Assembly: GCF_001418345.1 (NCBI RefSeq)
Contig: NZ_LIPW01000003.1
Coordinates: 186,001-250,000, forward strand
Length of the DNA: 64,000 nucleotides
Source: Pseudidiomarina woesei
GTDB taxonomy: Bacteria; Pseudomonadota; Gammaproteobacteria; Enterobacterales; Alteromonadaceae
Direction: 5' to 3'
Shown here: one piece after another, positions 6,401 through 14,379 of the stretch
How the letters are laid out: each line of letters starts with the position of its first letter
Numbering within the stretch: position 1 is the stretch's first letter
Notes under the pieces: generated by a model
What the model saw: the letters and a program-made list of their open reading frames with translations, nothing else
What the model was told of the DNA's origin: nothing
Database searches by the model: none
Made by a program: the position numbers and the translations under genes

Positions 6401-8079
6401 CAGGTGTCGGGTTGCCAAGAAATGCCAATGCGAGCATTGGTGACCTGACATTCACCGCCGGCTTTCACCCGTTTGGTGGCTTCGTCGCCCACAACCATTA
6501 AGCGGAAGTCTTTTTGCAGCAGGTTAAAACTGTTGCGCTGCTGACATAACAAACGTAATGAGTCGACCATGCCACGGTTGTTTAAAAACTGCGTGGTTGG
6601 CTCTTCAAGTACCACTTCGTCGCCGCTTGCTAGCTTCATGTCTACCACGTTGTTGTCACTAAAACGTCCACTGGCGCCAGCCACTAAGTAATGGAAGGTT
6701 GCTGCCACGGCGTGCTCGGTTTGCTGTGCGCCAAGACCAAAGAACACGCCTCGTTCGCCAATAATTTCAAATGCCCCCGTTAACACATTCACGGCAAGCG
6801 CTGTGCGGGTGTCTACCCCCACGGCTAATGGCGTGTTGGTGGTTGCGGCAACGCGCAACAGGCGGCCATGGCGGCCAAGTTCAGAAAACTGACCATCTAG
6901 ACTGGCTGGCGTGAACAACCCAACGCCGCCAAGTGGGTGGTATGTGGCGCTTTCAGAGTTCATGTTGCGCGGGCAGGTGGCGTCTTTTTCGCAACCAAAC
7001 GGCGGCGCCTCTCCGGCAATCACTTCAGCGCGTAACGCTTCAGCACTGCTACCGCTGGCCACCATAGAGCGTGCGGTCATGGCATTCATGGCGTCGCTGG
7101 TGGCGCCGACAACTAATTTATTGGCACGCATTTTTAAATAAATGCTGGTCATTAGGTCGGTAGGTTGACTCATGGGGTCTAACAGGGCTTGGCGCACCAA
7201 ATTGGCGTCGTTACCCACCATAAATACTGCGTCGGCCCAGTCAACAATGCGTGGGCCTTCTAGTTTGTCTTGGCAAAATGCCACTTGCTGTTTGTGCAGC
7301 TCTGGAAACACCCGAGCGCGCTTCCAAGTACCTAGCTCTTGCTCACGCAAGGCGTCTAACTCGGCACATTTGCCAGTACGTTGGGCGGCATTCACAGCGG
7401 CATCTATAGGTAGCCAGCGCACCTGTGCGCCTAAGCTTTCAAAGGCACTCATAAACGGCTGCGCAGCGGTTAATGGGTCACGTGCACCAACCGCAGCAAT
7501 GGCAATACGAGGCATGTCATCGCCACTGCGAACCAAGTCGGCTTGCTGCAAAAATGCCTGCAAAATGTCGCGTTTGGCTTCTATTTTCGTCAATTTAATG
7601 CGTGCTTGATCGGTTTTGCCTTGCGGCGCTGGCATTTCTAAGTGATCAACAATTAAGTTCCATTCGCGCTCAGACAAACTGTCGTATAAGTGGCGCGTGG
7701 CACGACGGGTGAATTCTTCTTGAAAACTGCGCTCTGGCACTACGTCTGAGCGCATGCGTTCGTATAAAATTTCAATAGCCATTTTTACATCGTCACGAGC
7801 TTTGCGACGGTGAACCGGCCATAAATCGTCGTTGAGTAATGGCGTGACATAGCTGTCGGTTAAATTAATATAACGGTCGGTGCGCATTTGAGTACCGTCT
7901 AACCAGTCGGTATCGCTGCAGTGCGTCCATGCCATACTTGAACACAGCGCCATTTCGTCGCCCATTAAAAATAGCTGATAGTTTGGTTTGCTAGCAGGTG
8001 CTGCAGTTTGTGCAATGGCCGTATTCGCAACCACCCACAGGGCAGCACTGACAATAATTTTAGACAACGATTTGTTCAT
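6397..8079 (-). CDS. Secreted cyanophycinase-like (peptidase S51 fold) protein
   Basis: A 560-residue protein with a clear signal peptide (basic start, IIVSAALWVVANTAIA, AxA cleavage). The C-terminal two thirds resemble cyanophycinases: a VGATSDAMNAMTARSMVASG segment where the family has G-T-S-A-G-A, then DGQFSELGRHGRLLRVA where the family has DQHF..RGR.GRLL, and LAVGVDTRTALAV as in GIGIDENTAxVV. The serine is present, but Gly after it is Asp-Ala and the usual His of DxHF is Gln, so peptidase activity is uncertain. Paired cysteines (CSSMAWTHC, CEKDATC) suit the periplasm or exterior. A divergent solute-binding-like gene is 123 bp away. The TAG stop lies in a REP head. Confidence 0.6.
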   Translation of the reverse strand: MNKSLSKIIVSAALWVVANTAIAQTAAPASKPNYQLFLMGDEMALCSSMAWTHCSDTDWLDGTQMRTDRYINLTDSYVTPLLNDDLWPVHRRKARDDVKMAIEILYERMRSDVVPERSFQEEFTRRATRHLYDSLSEREWNLIVDHLEMPAPQGKTDQARIKLTKIEAKRDILQAFLQQADLVRSGDDMPRIAIAAVGARDPLTAAQPFMSAFESLGAQVRWLPIDAAVNAAQRTGKCAELDALREQELGTWKRARVFPELHKQQVAFCQDKLEGPRIVDWADAVFMVGNDANLVRQALLDPMSQPTDLMTSIYLKMRANKLVVGATSDAMNAMTARSMVASGSSAEALRAEVIAGEAPPFGCEKDATCPRNMNSESATYHPLGGVGLFTPASLDGQFSELGRHGRLLRVAATTNTPLAVGVDTRTALAVNVLTGAFEIIGERGVFFGLGAQQTEHAVAATFHYLVAGASGRFSDNNVVDMKLASGDEVVLEEPTTQFLNNRGMVDSLRLLCQQRNSFNLLQKDFRLMVVGDEATKRVKAGGECQVTNARIGISWQPDTW

Positions 8080-8202
8080 GATTCACTCCTACAACTTAAG
8101 CGCTCAACCTAACGGCAATAGGGGTTTGAGTCAATTTAAGTTTCACTTCAATTAGAGCTTTGACCTGATATACTGCAAAAGGTTTTATGTACTGAGGTTG
8201 CC

Positions 8203-9630
8203 ATGTTACGTCATAAACTAGGTGTTACCCGTTTTAACTGGGTTTTGATTGGGCTGCTGCTTTTGGCAGTGCAACCGAATGTGAGCGCCAAACAAAGCAC
8301 CCTAACCTTTCGTGCACCCGATCCTGGCCCTGTTGGCGACGCGGTTAAAGAAATTCTTGAAGAAGCGTATCAAGAACTCGGCATTTCAATGCAATATGTA
8401 GATATGCCTCGCAACCGTAGTTTGGTTGAAGCTAATAACGGCCGTATTTCTGGTGAACTTGGCCGTCTACCCGACCTTGAAGCGCGCTATAACAATTTGC
8501 AACGCGTACCCTTTGAGTTATTTGCATTTGAAACGGTTTTAGTGGCCGACCGCCGCGACTGCGGTTTATGCACACTAGACGACGTTGAAAACTTAGCCTT
8601 TGTTAGCGGTATGCAGACTATTCTGCAGGCTTTAGAAAACGCCAATTTTAAACGCCCATCGGTGCAAGCGATTGACATTAACCAACTTCATTTAATGTTC
8701 AGCAACCGCCGTGTGCAAGCGGTGTTAATGAACGACTTTGAAGCACGCCAGTTAGGTTATTACGATGAACCACATCTCATCATTACACCCATTCGGCAAC
8801 AACTTGGTTACCATTATTTGCACCAAAAGCACGCACATTTAATTGAACCGCTGGCTGAAATATTGGAGGTCATGCATGATCGTGGGCGAGTTACCGACAT
8901 TTATCGCGCTTATGGGGTTCGTTTTCAGCGCACCAACGCTTTTGAACAGCCGCCTTTCTTTAGTCAAATTTCTGCCACCGCTGGGTTATGGCGAACGCTG
9001 ACCCATGTCGACGGCAGCGGGCGCTACTGGCAGTTAGTGAAGCGAATTTTTGAGCCGGTAACCGACAGCCTTACCCTAAATACCAATAGTTACCAACGTG
9101 CTGTGCTTGGCTTAAACGAACAGCGTTTTGATTTTTTAGTTGGAGGAGTAAAAAACCAAGCTTCTATTCAAGGCATTGAGTCGCTTACCCACTTAGACTA
9201 TGACCGAGACCTGTACGCTTTCACCATGGATCAAGCTGCGATGGATGCCCTACTTGAGGGCGAGTTAAAGCTACCGGTATGTTACGTGGCAGGCTACGGC
9301 TATCATGCGTTGTTTAAAGGCGAAATGGTGTTTTACCAAGCCGACAGTAGCTTAGACTGTTTTGCGATGCTGGATATGGGCCGCATGGGCGCGGTGGTGA
9401 ATTACCGAGAAAACATGCCCGACTGGATAGCCACCCCATATGTGCAGCACAAGTTGCGCGCGGCGGTGCCAGTGCATCTTATTTTTCACGACACCCCGCG
9501 CGGGCGTGAGCTACGTGACTGGTTTGACTACCGTATGCGCCAGCTAGTTAAAAGTGGCGAAATTCAAGAAGTTTTCACTGACACTATGTTAGAGCGTTCA
9601 CACCTTATAAAAAACGTGCCGCAAGATTAG
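8203..9630 (+). CDS. Periplasmic solute-binding-like protein with two SBP-type halves
   Basis: A 475-residue protein with a signal peptide (FNWVLIGLLLLAVQPNVSA). The first half (about 33-225) looks like a family 3 extracellular solute-binding domain: LTFRAPDPGPVGDAVKEILE, then YVDMPRNRSLVEANNGRISG. The second half (about 240-465) is also SBP-like (YQRAVLGLNEQRFDFLVGG, then LRAAVPVHLIFHDTPRGREL). Such stand-alone periplasmic proteins without transporter genes are common in Alteromonadales and often have sensory or unknown roles. A CGLC pair may form a disulphide. No permease lies nearby. The tandem interpretation is mine and is based on fold-like patterns rather than strong repeats. Confidence 0.55.
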   Translation: MLRHKLGVTRFNWVLIGLLLLAVQPNVSAKQSTLTFRAPDPGPVGDAVKEILEEAYQELGISMQYVDMPRNRSLVEANNGRISGELGRLPDLEARYNNLQRVPFELFAFETVLVADRRDCGLCTLDDVENLAFVSGMQTILQALENANFKRPSVQAIDINQLHLMFSNRRVQAVLMNDFEARQLGYYDEPHLIITPIRQQLGYHYLHQKHAHLIEPLAEILEVMHDRGRVTDIYRAYGVRFQRTNAFEQPPFFSQISATAGLWRTLTHVDGSGRYWQLVKRIFEPVTDSLTLNTNSYQRAVLGLNEQRFDFLVGGVKNQASIQGIESLTHLDYDRDLYAFTMDQAAMDALLEGELKLPVCYVAGYGYHALFKGEMVFYQADSSLDCFAMLDMGRMGAVVNYRENMPDWIATPYVQHKLRAAVPVHLIFHDTPRGRELRDWFDYRMRQLVKSGEIQEVFTDTMLERSHLIKNVPQD

Positions 9631-9722
9631 TCACCTATCGTTGCCAATACGCACGGCAAGAAAAAAGAAGTCAAAGCCATTACGGTACATGATTAAACGA
9701 ATGGCCTTGATTGTATTGTTTA

Positions 9723-10187
9723 CTATAACCCGCCAGCGAAATTGTGCTGCCGCCAAGCCTCGTAGCTAACCAACGCCACGGTGTTGGATAAATTTAATGA
9801 ACGATTATTTGGCATCATGGGCACGCGCAAGCGCTCGGTGGGTTGTATTTGCGCCATGACCTCAGGCGCTAACCCGCTGGTTTCAGAGCCAAATAACAAC
9901 ACATCGTCAGCCTTAAATGGCGCCTCGGTGTAATTTCGCGTGCCTTTGGTGGTTATGGCATAAATAGTGCGCGCCCCCATGGCTTGCTTAAACGCATCAA
10001 AATTTGGATAACGCTCAACTCGGCTAAGATCATGGTAATCTAGCCCCGCGCGCCGTAATTTCTTTTCTTCTAAGTCAAACCCGAGTGGCTCAATAAGGTG
10101 CAGTGTGCAGCCATTGTTGGCACACAACCGAATAATATTGCCGGTATTAGCGGCCATAACTGGGTTGAACAAGGCAATATGAAACAT
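9723..10187 (-). CDS. trmL: tRNA (cytidine/uridine-34 2'-O)-methyltransferase TrmL
   Basis: A 154-residue SPOUT-class methyltransferase that modifies the wobble base of tRNA-Leu isoacceptors. The frame can be extended to a TTG at 10208, but the ATG at 10187 ([18 protein letters not shown]) matches the family start and follows AAGGA. Family motifs are [44 protein letters not shown] and the knot-forming [18 protein letters not shown]. coli TrmL has 157 residues. Confidence 0.94.
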   Translation of the reverse strand: MFHIALFNPVMAANTGNIIRLCANNGCTLHLIEPLGFDLEEKKLRRAGLDYHDLSRVERYPNFDAFKQAMGARTIYAITTKGTRNYTEAPFKADDVLLFGSETSGLAPEVMAQIQPTERLRVPMMPNNRSLNLSNTVALVSYEAWRQHNFAGGL

Positions 10188-10267
10188 TGCTTTAAATTCC
10201 TTAACCAATAAACTAGTGCTTGAACGTTAGGCGCTATTATCAACTATTCACGCAGGCAACACCAACC

Positions 10268-11239
10268 ATGACGCAAGCAAAACAACGTGATTATGCTTTT
10301 TGGGTAAAACTAGCCACTCGTGCGTCGGTGTCGGTGGCGTTTATTCTTATTGCGGTGAAAACGGCGGCTTGGTTGCTCACAGATTCCGCCAGTATGCTGG
10401 CTTCGTTAACCGACTCTATGTTGGACAGCTTGGCCAGCCTGTTTACGTTTTTTGCGGTGCGTTACGCGGTACAACCCGCCGACAACGAACACCGTTTTGG
10501 CCACGGCAAAGCGGAAGCTATGGCGGCCATGGTGCAGTCAGCGTTAATTACCGGCTCGGCCTTGCTGCTTGCCGTACATAGTGTACAGCAGTGGATTCAG
10601 GGCACACCGGTGCAGCAAGCTGAAGTTGGTGTGTATGTGTCACTGTTTGCAATTGCGTTAACTTTGGCGCTAGTAGTACTGCAGCGTATTGCCGTTAAAA
10701 AAACGGGGTCGCAAGCCATTACTGCAGACGCCTTGCATTTTTCGTCTGACTTATTGCTCAATAGCGCTGTTATTGCCGCGCTTGTATTGAGCGCTTATGG
10801 CTGGTTGTGGGCCGACAGTGTATTTGCAATATTAATTGCCGTGTTTTTAGCGCAGGGTGCTATTCGCATTGGTTGGGAGGCGTTTCAGTCGCTGATGGAC
10901 CGTGAACTGCCCGACGCTGAGAAGCAGCAAATTGTTGACACCATAAAAGCGGTGCCCGGGGTGCGTGGTTTACATGGCTTAAAAACCCGTTCAGCTGGGC
11001 CAACGCGTTTTGTGCAATGCCATATTGAACTGGATGACTTTCTGAATTTACGCCAAGCCCATGACATTGCCGACTCAGCAGAAAAACGCGTTGAGGCGTT
11101 ATTTGAGCAAACCGAAGTGATTATTCACATGGACCCCCTTTCGGTGGTGCCCCAAGAACTTCACCAAGAAGTTACTCAGGCTGAAACCAGTGTAATAGAG
11201 CCTCAAGTGCCGGCTGACGATAACGGTCCGACTCAATAA
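10268..11239 (+). CDS. fieF: Cation-efflux pump FieF (CDF family)
   Basis: A 323-residue inner-membrane Zn/Fe-proton antiporter. Six transmembrane segments are followed by a cytosolic ferredoxin-like domain. The metal site is intact: D..D in TDSMLDSL (TM2) and H..D in DALHFSSDLLLN (TM5). The QPADNEHRFGHGKAEAMA loop is nearly identical to the E. coli FieF motif. The frame extends to a TTG at 10220, but the ATG at 10268 (MTQAKQRDYAFW) fits the family better. The C-terminal tail is about 20 residues longer than usual. Its last 68 bases overlap the 3' end of the convergent pldB. fieF near cpxRA also occurs in E. coli. Confidence 0.92.
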   Translation: MTQAKQRDYAFWVKLATRASVSVAFILIAVKTAAWLLTDSASMLASLTDSMLDSLASLFTFFAVRYAVQPADNEHRFGHGKAEAMAAMVQSALITGSALLLAVHSVQQWIQGTPVQQAEVGVYVSLFAIALTLALVVLQRIAVKKTGSQAITADALHFSSDLLLNSAVIAALVLSAYGWLWADSVFAILIAVFLAQGAIRIGWEAFQSLMDRELPDAEKQQIVDTIKAVPGVRGLHGLKTRSAGPTRFVQCHIELDDFLNLRQAHDIADSAEKRVEALFEQTEVIIHMDPLSVVPQELHQEVTQAETSVIEPQVPADDNGPTQ

Positions 11240-12146
11240 AAAGCTCGTGGCGCGCGCCGTCTATTTGCTGAATGCGGCTTTGCGCGTTGCCCAGTTTGTT
11301 AAAAAACGCCAGTTGCCCCTGGTTGTCTACCACGGTATCTGCGCCTGACTGCAAAATTAACACCGGCACTGCAATTCTATCCGCCTGCTGGTGCGCTGCA
11401 TTGATGGCTGAAAACGCCTGCGCTAACCAGTTAAATGTGGGTCCACCTAACTGCAGGTCTGGGTTACTCTCATAAGCATCACGAAACATTTGATAACGCG
11501 CTTCGCTGTGGGTGAGTTCGTTTTCGTCAAACGGTACGTATCGGTAGTCTTCCATACCAATGAAATACCACGGCTTGCGTGGGCTAAATAAACGGTTCAG
11601 CAAAGCACCACCCACCGCAATAGTGCGCGCCAGCCATTTGGGCGTAGTACCGGTTTGAATACCGAGCATAGGCGAAGACAGCACGGCTTTTTGAATGCTG
11701 TGCGGGTGTTGCGCAAGGTATAGTGCGGCAATGGCACCGCCCATTGAATGAGCCAACAAATACTGCGGCAATCCTGCGACATATTTTGTCGCATGCTGCA
11801 CCACAGCTTCAAGGTCATCGACAAAGTCTTGAAACTGATCAATATGACCATGATGCGGATTATTACTCAAACGGTCTGAAAAACCTTGGCCTCTATGGTC
11901 TACCACCACCACGGCATAGTTTTCTTGGGCAAACTGCCACACCAGCTCTTGGTACTTGAGTGCAGCTTCAATGCGGCCGGGGCAGATAAACACCACGGCT
12001 TTTGGCTGTTTGGGTTGGTGCAAATACCAATGCAAAAGCACACCGTCGGGGCGTCTTAAATGGTGAATGGTCACTTGCTGTTGCCAAAATGGCTGCACTT
12101 GGCGAGTAAAAAACGTGATCCATTGCGGATGATCGTCGGCGTACAT
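11172..12146 (-). CDS. pldB: Alpha/beta hydrolase, lysophospholipase L2 type
   Basis: A 324-residue serine hydrolase. Visible features are the oxyanion region VVFICPGRIEAALKYQELVW, YAVVVVDHRGQGFSDR, the nucleophile elbow YLLAHSMGGAIAAL (Ser in AHSMGG, as in PldB), and a C-terminal VPVLILQSGADTVV Asp and GARHELFIE His. No signal peptide is seen. The gene starts immediately after the cpxA stop (TAGATG), so it is co-transcribed with cpxR-cpxA, suggesting envelope-stress control of a phospholipid-turnover enzyme. The 3' end overlaps fieF in antisense. Substrate (lysophospholipid or monoacylglycerol) is inferred. Confidence 0.8.
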   Translation of the reverse strand: MYADDHPQWITFFTRQVQPFWQQQVTIHHLRRPDGVLLHWYLHQPKQPKAVVFICPGRIEAALKYQELVWQFAQENYAVVVVDHRGQGFSDRLSNNPHHGHIDQFQDFVDDLEAVVQHATKYVAGLPQYLLAHSMGGAIAALYLAQHPHSIQKAVLSSPMLGIQTGTTPKWLARTIAVGGALLNRLFSPRKPWYFIGMEDYRYVPFDENELTHSEARYQMFRDAYESNPDLQLGGPTFNWLAQAFSAINAAHQQADRIAVPVLILQSGADTVVDNQGQLAFFNKLGNAQSRIQQIDGARHELFIESDRYRQPALEALLHWFQPE

Positions 12147-13538
12147 CTACGCGGGCTCCTGCTGCTCCTGCTCGGTTTCTTGAAGGTGCTGTATGGGTAG
12201 GTTTATCGACACTTCTAGGCCACCATCGGGGTGGTTGCGCGCCGTTACTGAGCCACCGAGCACATTCGCTGCCCTTAAGCTTAAAGCCATACCTAAGCCA
12301 ACGCCAGCTTTATGATTGCGCGAGGGGTCACCGCGATAAAAGGGTTCAAATAATTGTTGCAGCTGCTCTTCGGGTACGCCATCGCCGTGGTCACGCACCA
12401 AAATGGTGCAGCGGTCGTTGTCATGTCGCACACAGCTAAGCTCAATAATGCCGTCGGTGTACTGTAAGGCATTACGCACTAAGTTTTCGATAACCAAACG
12501 CAGCAGCTCGTCGTCGGTTGCGGTAACCGGCCATTCGCCTTTTAACACCAACACTCGTTTGCCTTGCTGTTCATCGACGTACGTTAGGTCGGCCGCTAGC
12601 GTTTGCGCCAACTCGTACGTATTCACCGGTTCTGGGTGCAGCTTCACTAGGCCATTTTCAAGCCGCGACAACGACAAGATGCGTTCAATAATAGTGCCTA
12701 AACGGTCAACATCGCGGCTCATTTGCACCAGATGCGGGTTAGCATCAGCGTTGGCATCCGGGTCATCGTCTTGGCTGAGCATAAGCGCCACTTGCATGCG
12801 CGCCAGCGGTGAACGTAATTCATGAGAAACGTCACTCAATAAGCGGCGTTGGGCGTCGCGTGATACTTTCAAGTCATGGGCTGCGGTTTCTAGTGCGCGC
12901 GCCAACTCACCAAGTTCATCGTTACGTTTGGGTAAGCGTTTCAAATGTAGCTTATCAGCGCCTGCAGCAATTTCGCGAGTAGCGCCAATGAGTTTTTTCA
13001 ATGGCCGCACTAGCCAAAAACCAAGCAGTACCGCAATAAGTAACGAGCCAAACAACAGTACCAATGTTTGGGCGTCTTCAGCTTGTTTGGCTGATATTTG
13101 CTGTTGTTCACGCTCTGCTTCGGTTAACGGTCGAATTAATAAAATGCGCTGCGCTTCAAAGCCAAACGGGCCAAGCAGCATGCCGTTGGGAAGCCGCAGC
13201 TGTTGCGGTTCGTGCGCATCTAACAAGCTGAGCAGTTCACGCCGGTGAGTATTGGCCAAGTTAGGCTCTAACTGCAGCCGCGTGGGCCCTTCTTCTGGGG
13301 TTACCGCGGCGGCCACCCGGTAGTTTCCGGCTAGAATGCGCCCAGGTGTTAACGAGCTAAAAATAGAAGGGTCGCTGAGTATAGGCGACAGGCTGTTGGA
13401 AATTTCTGCCGATAATGGCTCAGGTGTTTCAGGTTGTGAGTACCATATTGCTAACAAGAAACCGCTGCTGGCCACTGCAAATAACAGTGCCCAGAACAGC
13501 AGTAGTAACCGTAAGGTTAGCGAATGGTACCAACGCAT
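12147..13538 (-). CDS. cpxA: Sensor histidine kinase CpxA
   Basis: A 463-residue two-span membrane sensor kinase. TM1 is about 8-30 and TM2 about 157-177, with a periplasmic sensor domain between. HAMP runs from about 178 (RPLKKLIGATREIAAGA). The H-box is LLSDVSHELRSPLARMQVAL, the N-box RLVIENLVRNALQYTDG, and the G-boxes DHGDGVPEEQL and GVGLGMALSLRAA. The HELRSPL form and LLLLFWALLF start resemble CpxA, and the partner regulator is CpxR-like. It senses envelope protein misfolding in enterobacteria. Twelve bases follow cpxR, and pldB starts right after the stop. No cpxP is in the window. Confidence 0.85.
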   Translation of the reverse strand: MRWYHSLTLRLLLLFWALLFAVASSGFLLAIWYSQPETPEPLSAEISNSLSPILSDPSIFSSLTPGRILAGNYRVAAAVTPEEGPTRLQLEPNLANTHRRELLSLLDAHEPQQLRLPNGMLLGPFGFEAQRILLIRPLTEAEREQQQISAKQAEDAQTLVLLFGSLLIAVLLGFWLVRPLKKLIGATREIAAGADKLHLKRLPKRNDELGELARALETAAHDLKVSRDAQRRLLSDVSHELRSPLARMQVALMLSQDDDPDANADANPHLVQMSRDVDRLGTIIERILSLSRLENGLVKLHPEPVNTYELAQTLAADLTYVDEQQGKRVLVLKGEWPVTATDDELLRLVIENLVRNALQYTDGIIELSCVRHDNDRCTILVRDHGDGVPEEQLQQLFEPFYRGDPSRNHKAGVGLGMALSLRAANVLGGSVTARNHPDGGLEVSINLPIQHLQETEQEQQEPA

Positions 13539-13550
13539 ACGCTCAGCGCC

Positions 13551-14228
13551 TTAGGCAAGCTGAAGTAAACGATAACCTCGACCACGAACGGTTTGAATAC
13601 GCTCAGGGTTATGCTCAATTTTCTTGCGGATATTACTTATGTGTACGTCTAGGCTGCGATCAAACGGCGCTAACTGGCGACCCAGTGCGGCAACCGATAG
13701 TTGATCTTTGCTGACCACTTGGCCTTTGCCTTGTACGAGTGCACGCAAAATATCAAACTCTGTTGGGGTTAGTTCAAGAGTTTGCTCGTCGCAACGTACT
13801 TCGTTTTGCAATGGATTTACATGAAAACCGGCAAATTCCAACGGTTCTGGGCGCACTGAGGTATTTGGGGTGCGACGCAATAGAGCCTTCACACGAGCAA
13901 CTAGCTCACGTGGGTTAAATGGTTTTGGCAAGTAGTCATCAGCGCCAAGCTCAAGGCCTTGCACGCGGTCATCGTCGTCACCGCGAGCTGTTAACATGAG
14001 TACTGGCGTGCTACGCAACTGCTGGCGCAAACGTTGTAATAACTGAAAGCCGTCGATACCCGGTAGCATAACGTCAAGCAAAATAAGGTCATAAGAGCCA
14101 CTCAGCGCGCGCTGAAGGCCGGTTTCACCATCTGGGGCAAGGGTTAACTGGTAGCCTTCTTTGGTGAGAATTTGCTCTAACATACTGCTTAATTCTGCAT
14201 CATCATCTACAAGTAGAAGCTTAGTCAT
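13551..14228 (-). CDS. cpxR: Response regulator CpxR
   Basis: A 225-residue OmpR/PhoB-class regulator. The start is MTKLLLVDDDAELS at 14228 (AGGAC upstream); the longer frame to 14267 has no ribosome-binding site. The receiver carries DDD near the N-terminus, phospho-Asp in LILLDVMLPGIDGF, Thr in MLTARGDD and Lys in LPKPFNPREL. The winged-helix output (about 130-225) has LTPTEFDILRALVQGKGQVV and RSLDVHISNIRKKIE. DDDDRVQGLELGADDYLPKP and LGRQLAPFDRSLDVHISN are close to enterobacterial CpxR. A GTAAA-N6-GTAAA box lies 107 bases upstream, suggesting autoregulation. Confidence 0.88.
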   Translation of the reverse strand: MTKLLLVDDDAELSSMLEQILTKEGYQLTLAPDGETGLQRALSGSYDLILLDVMLPGIDGFQLLQRLRQQLRSTPVLMLTARGDDDDRVQGLELGADDYLPKPFNPRELVARVKALLRRTPNTSVRPEPLEFAGFHVNPLQNEVRCDEQTLELTPTEFDILRALVQGKGQVVSKDQLSVAALGRQLAPFDRSLDVHISNIRKKIEHNPERIQTVRGRGYRLLQLA

Positions 14229-14261
14229 GTTGTTGTCCTGCATTTTGTGGAACAGCGATGA

Positions 14262-14300
14262 GTTCATGTTCTTAGGTAATGTTCTTACTTAATGTTCTTA
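14262..14300 (-). repeat. Three 13-bp direct repeats upstream of cpxR
   Basis: On the plus strand three consecutive 13-mers end in the shared core ATGTTCTTA (14262-14274, 14275-14287, 14288-14300). They lie between the Cpx box and the cpxR start, so probably in the promoter or 5' leader. The 13-bp period is more than one helical turn, which does not favour same-face protein binding. They may be a slippage product or a leader element. Confidence 0.6.
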
Positions 14301-14334
14301 ATTATGTAAAGATTCGAGACGGTAATGAACCCTG

Positions 14335-14350
14335 TTTACTGAACTTTTAC
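14335..14350 (-). promoter_or_regulatory. Cpx box (CpxR-binding direct repeat)
   Basis: On the minus strand the sequence is GTAAA-AGTTCA-GTAAA, matching the CpxR consensus GTAAA-N(4-8)-GTAAA in the sense orientation for cpxR. This fits positive autoregulation of the cpxRA operon as known in E. coli. A further GTAAA on the plus strand lies at 14356-14360. Confidence 0.65.
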
Positions 14351-14379
14351 CTCCAGTAAACCCTCAGGCTATTACTGGC

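Noticed and set aside
9631-9722. Terminator or small RNA between the SBP gene and trmL
   Set aside because: Only a weak GCCATT..AATGGC pairing with a 20-base loop was seen; not enough to call.
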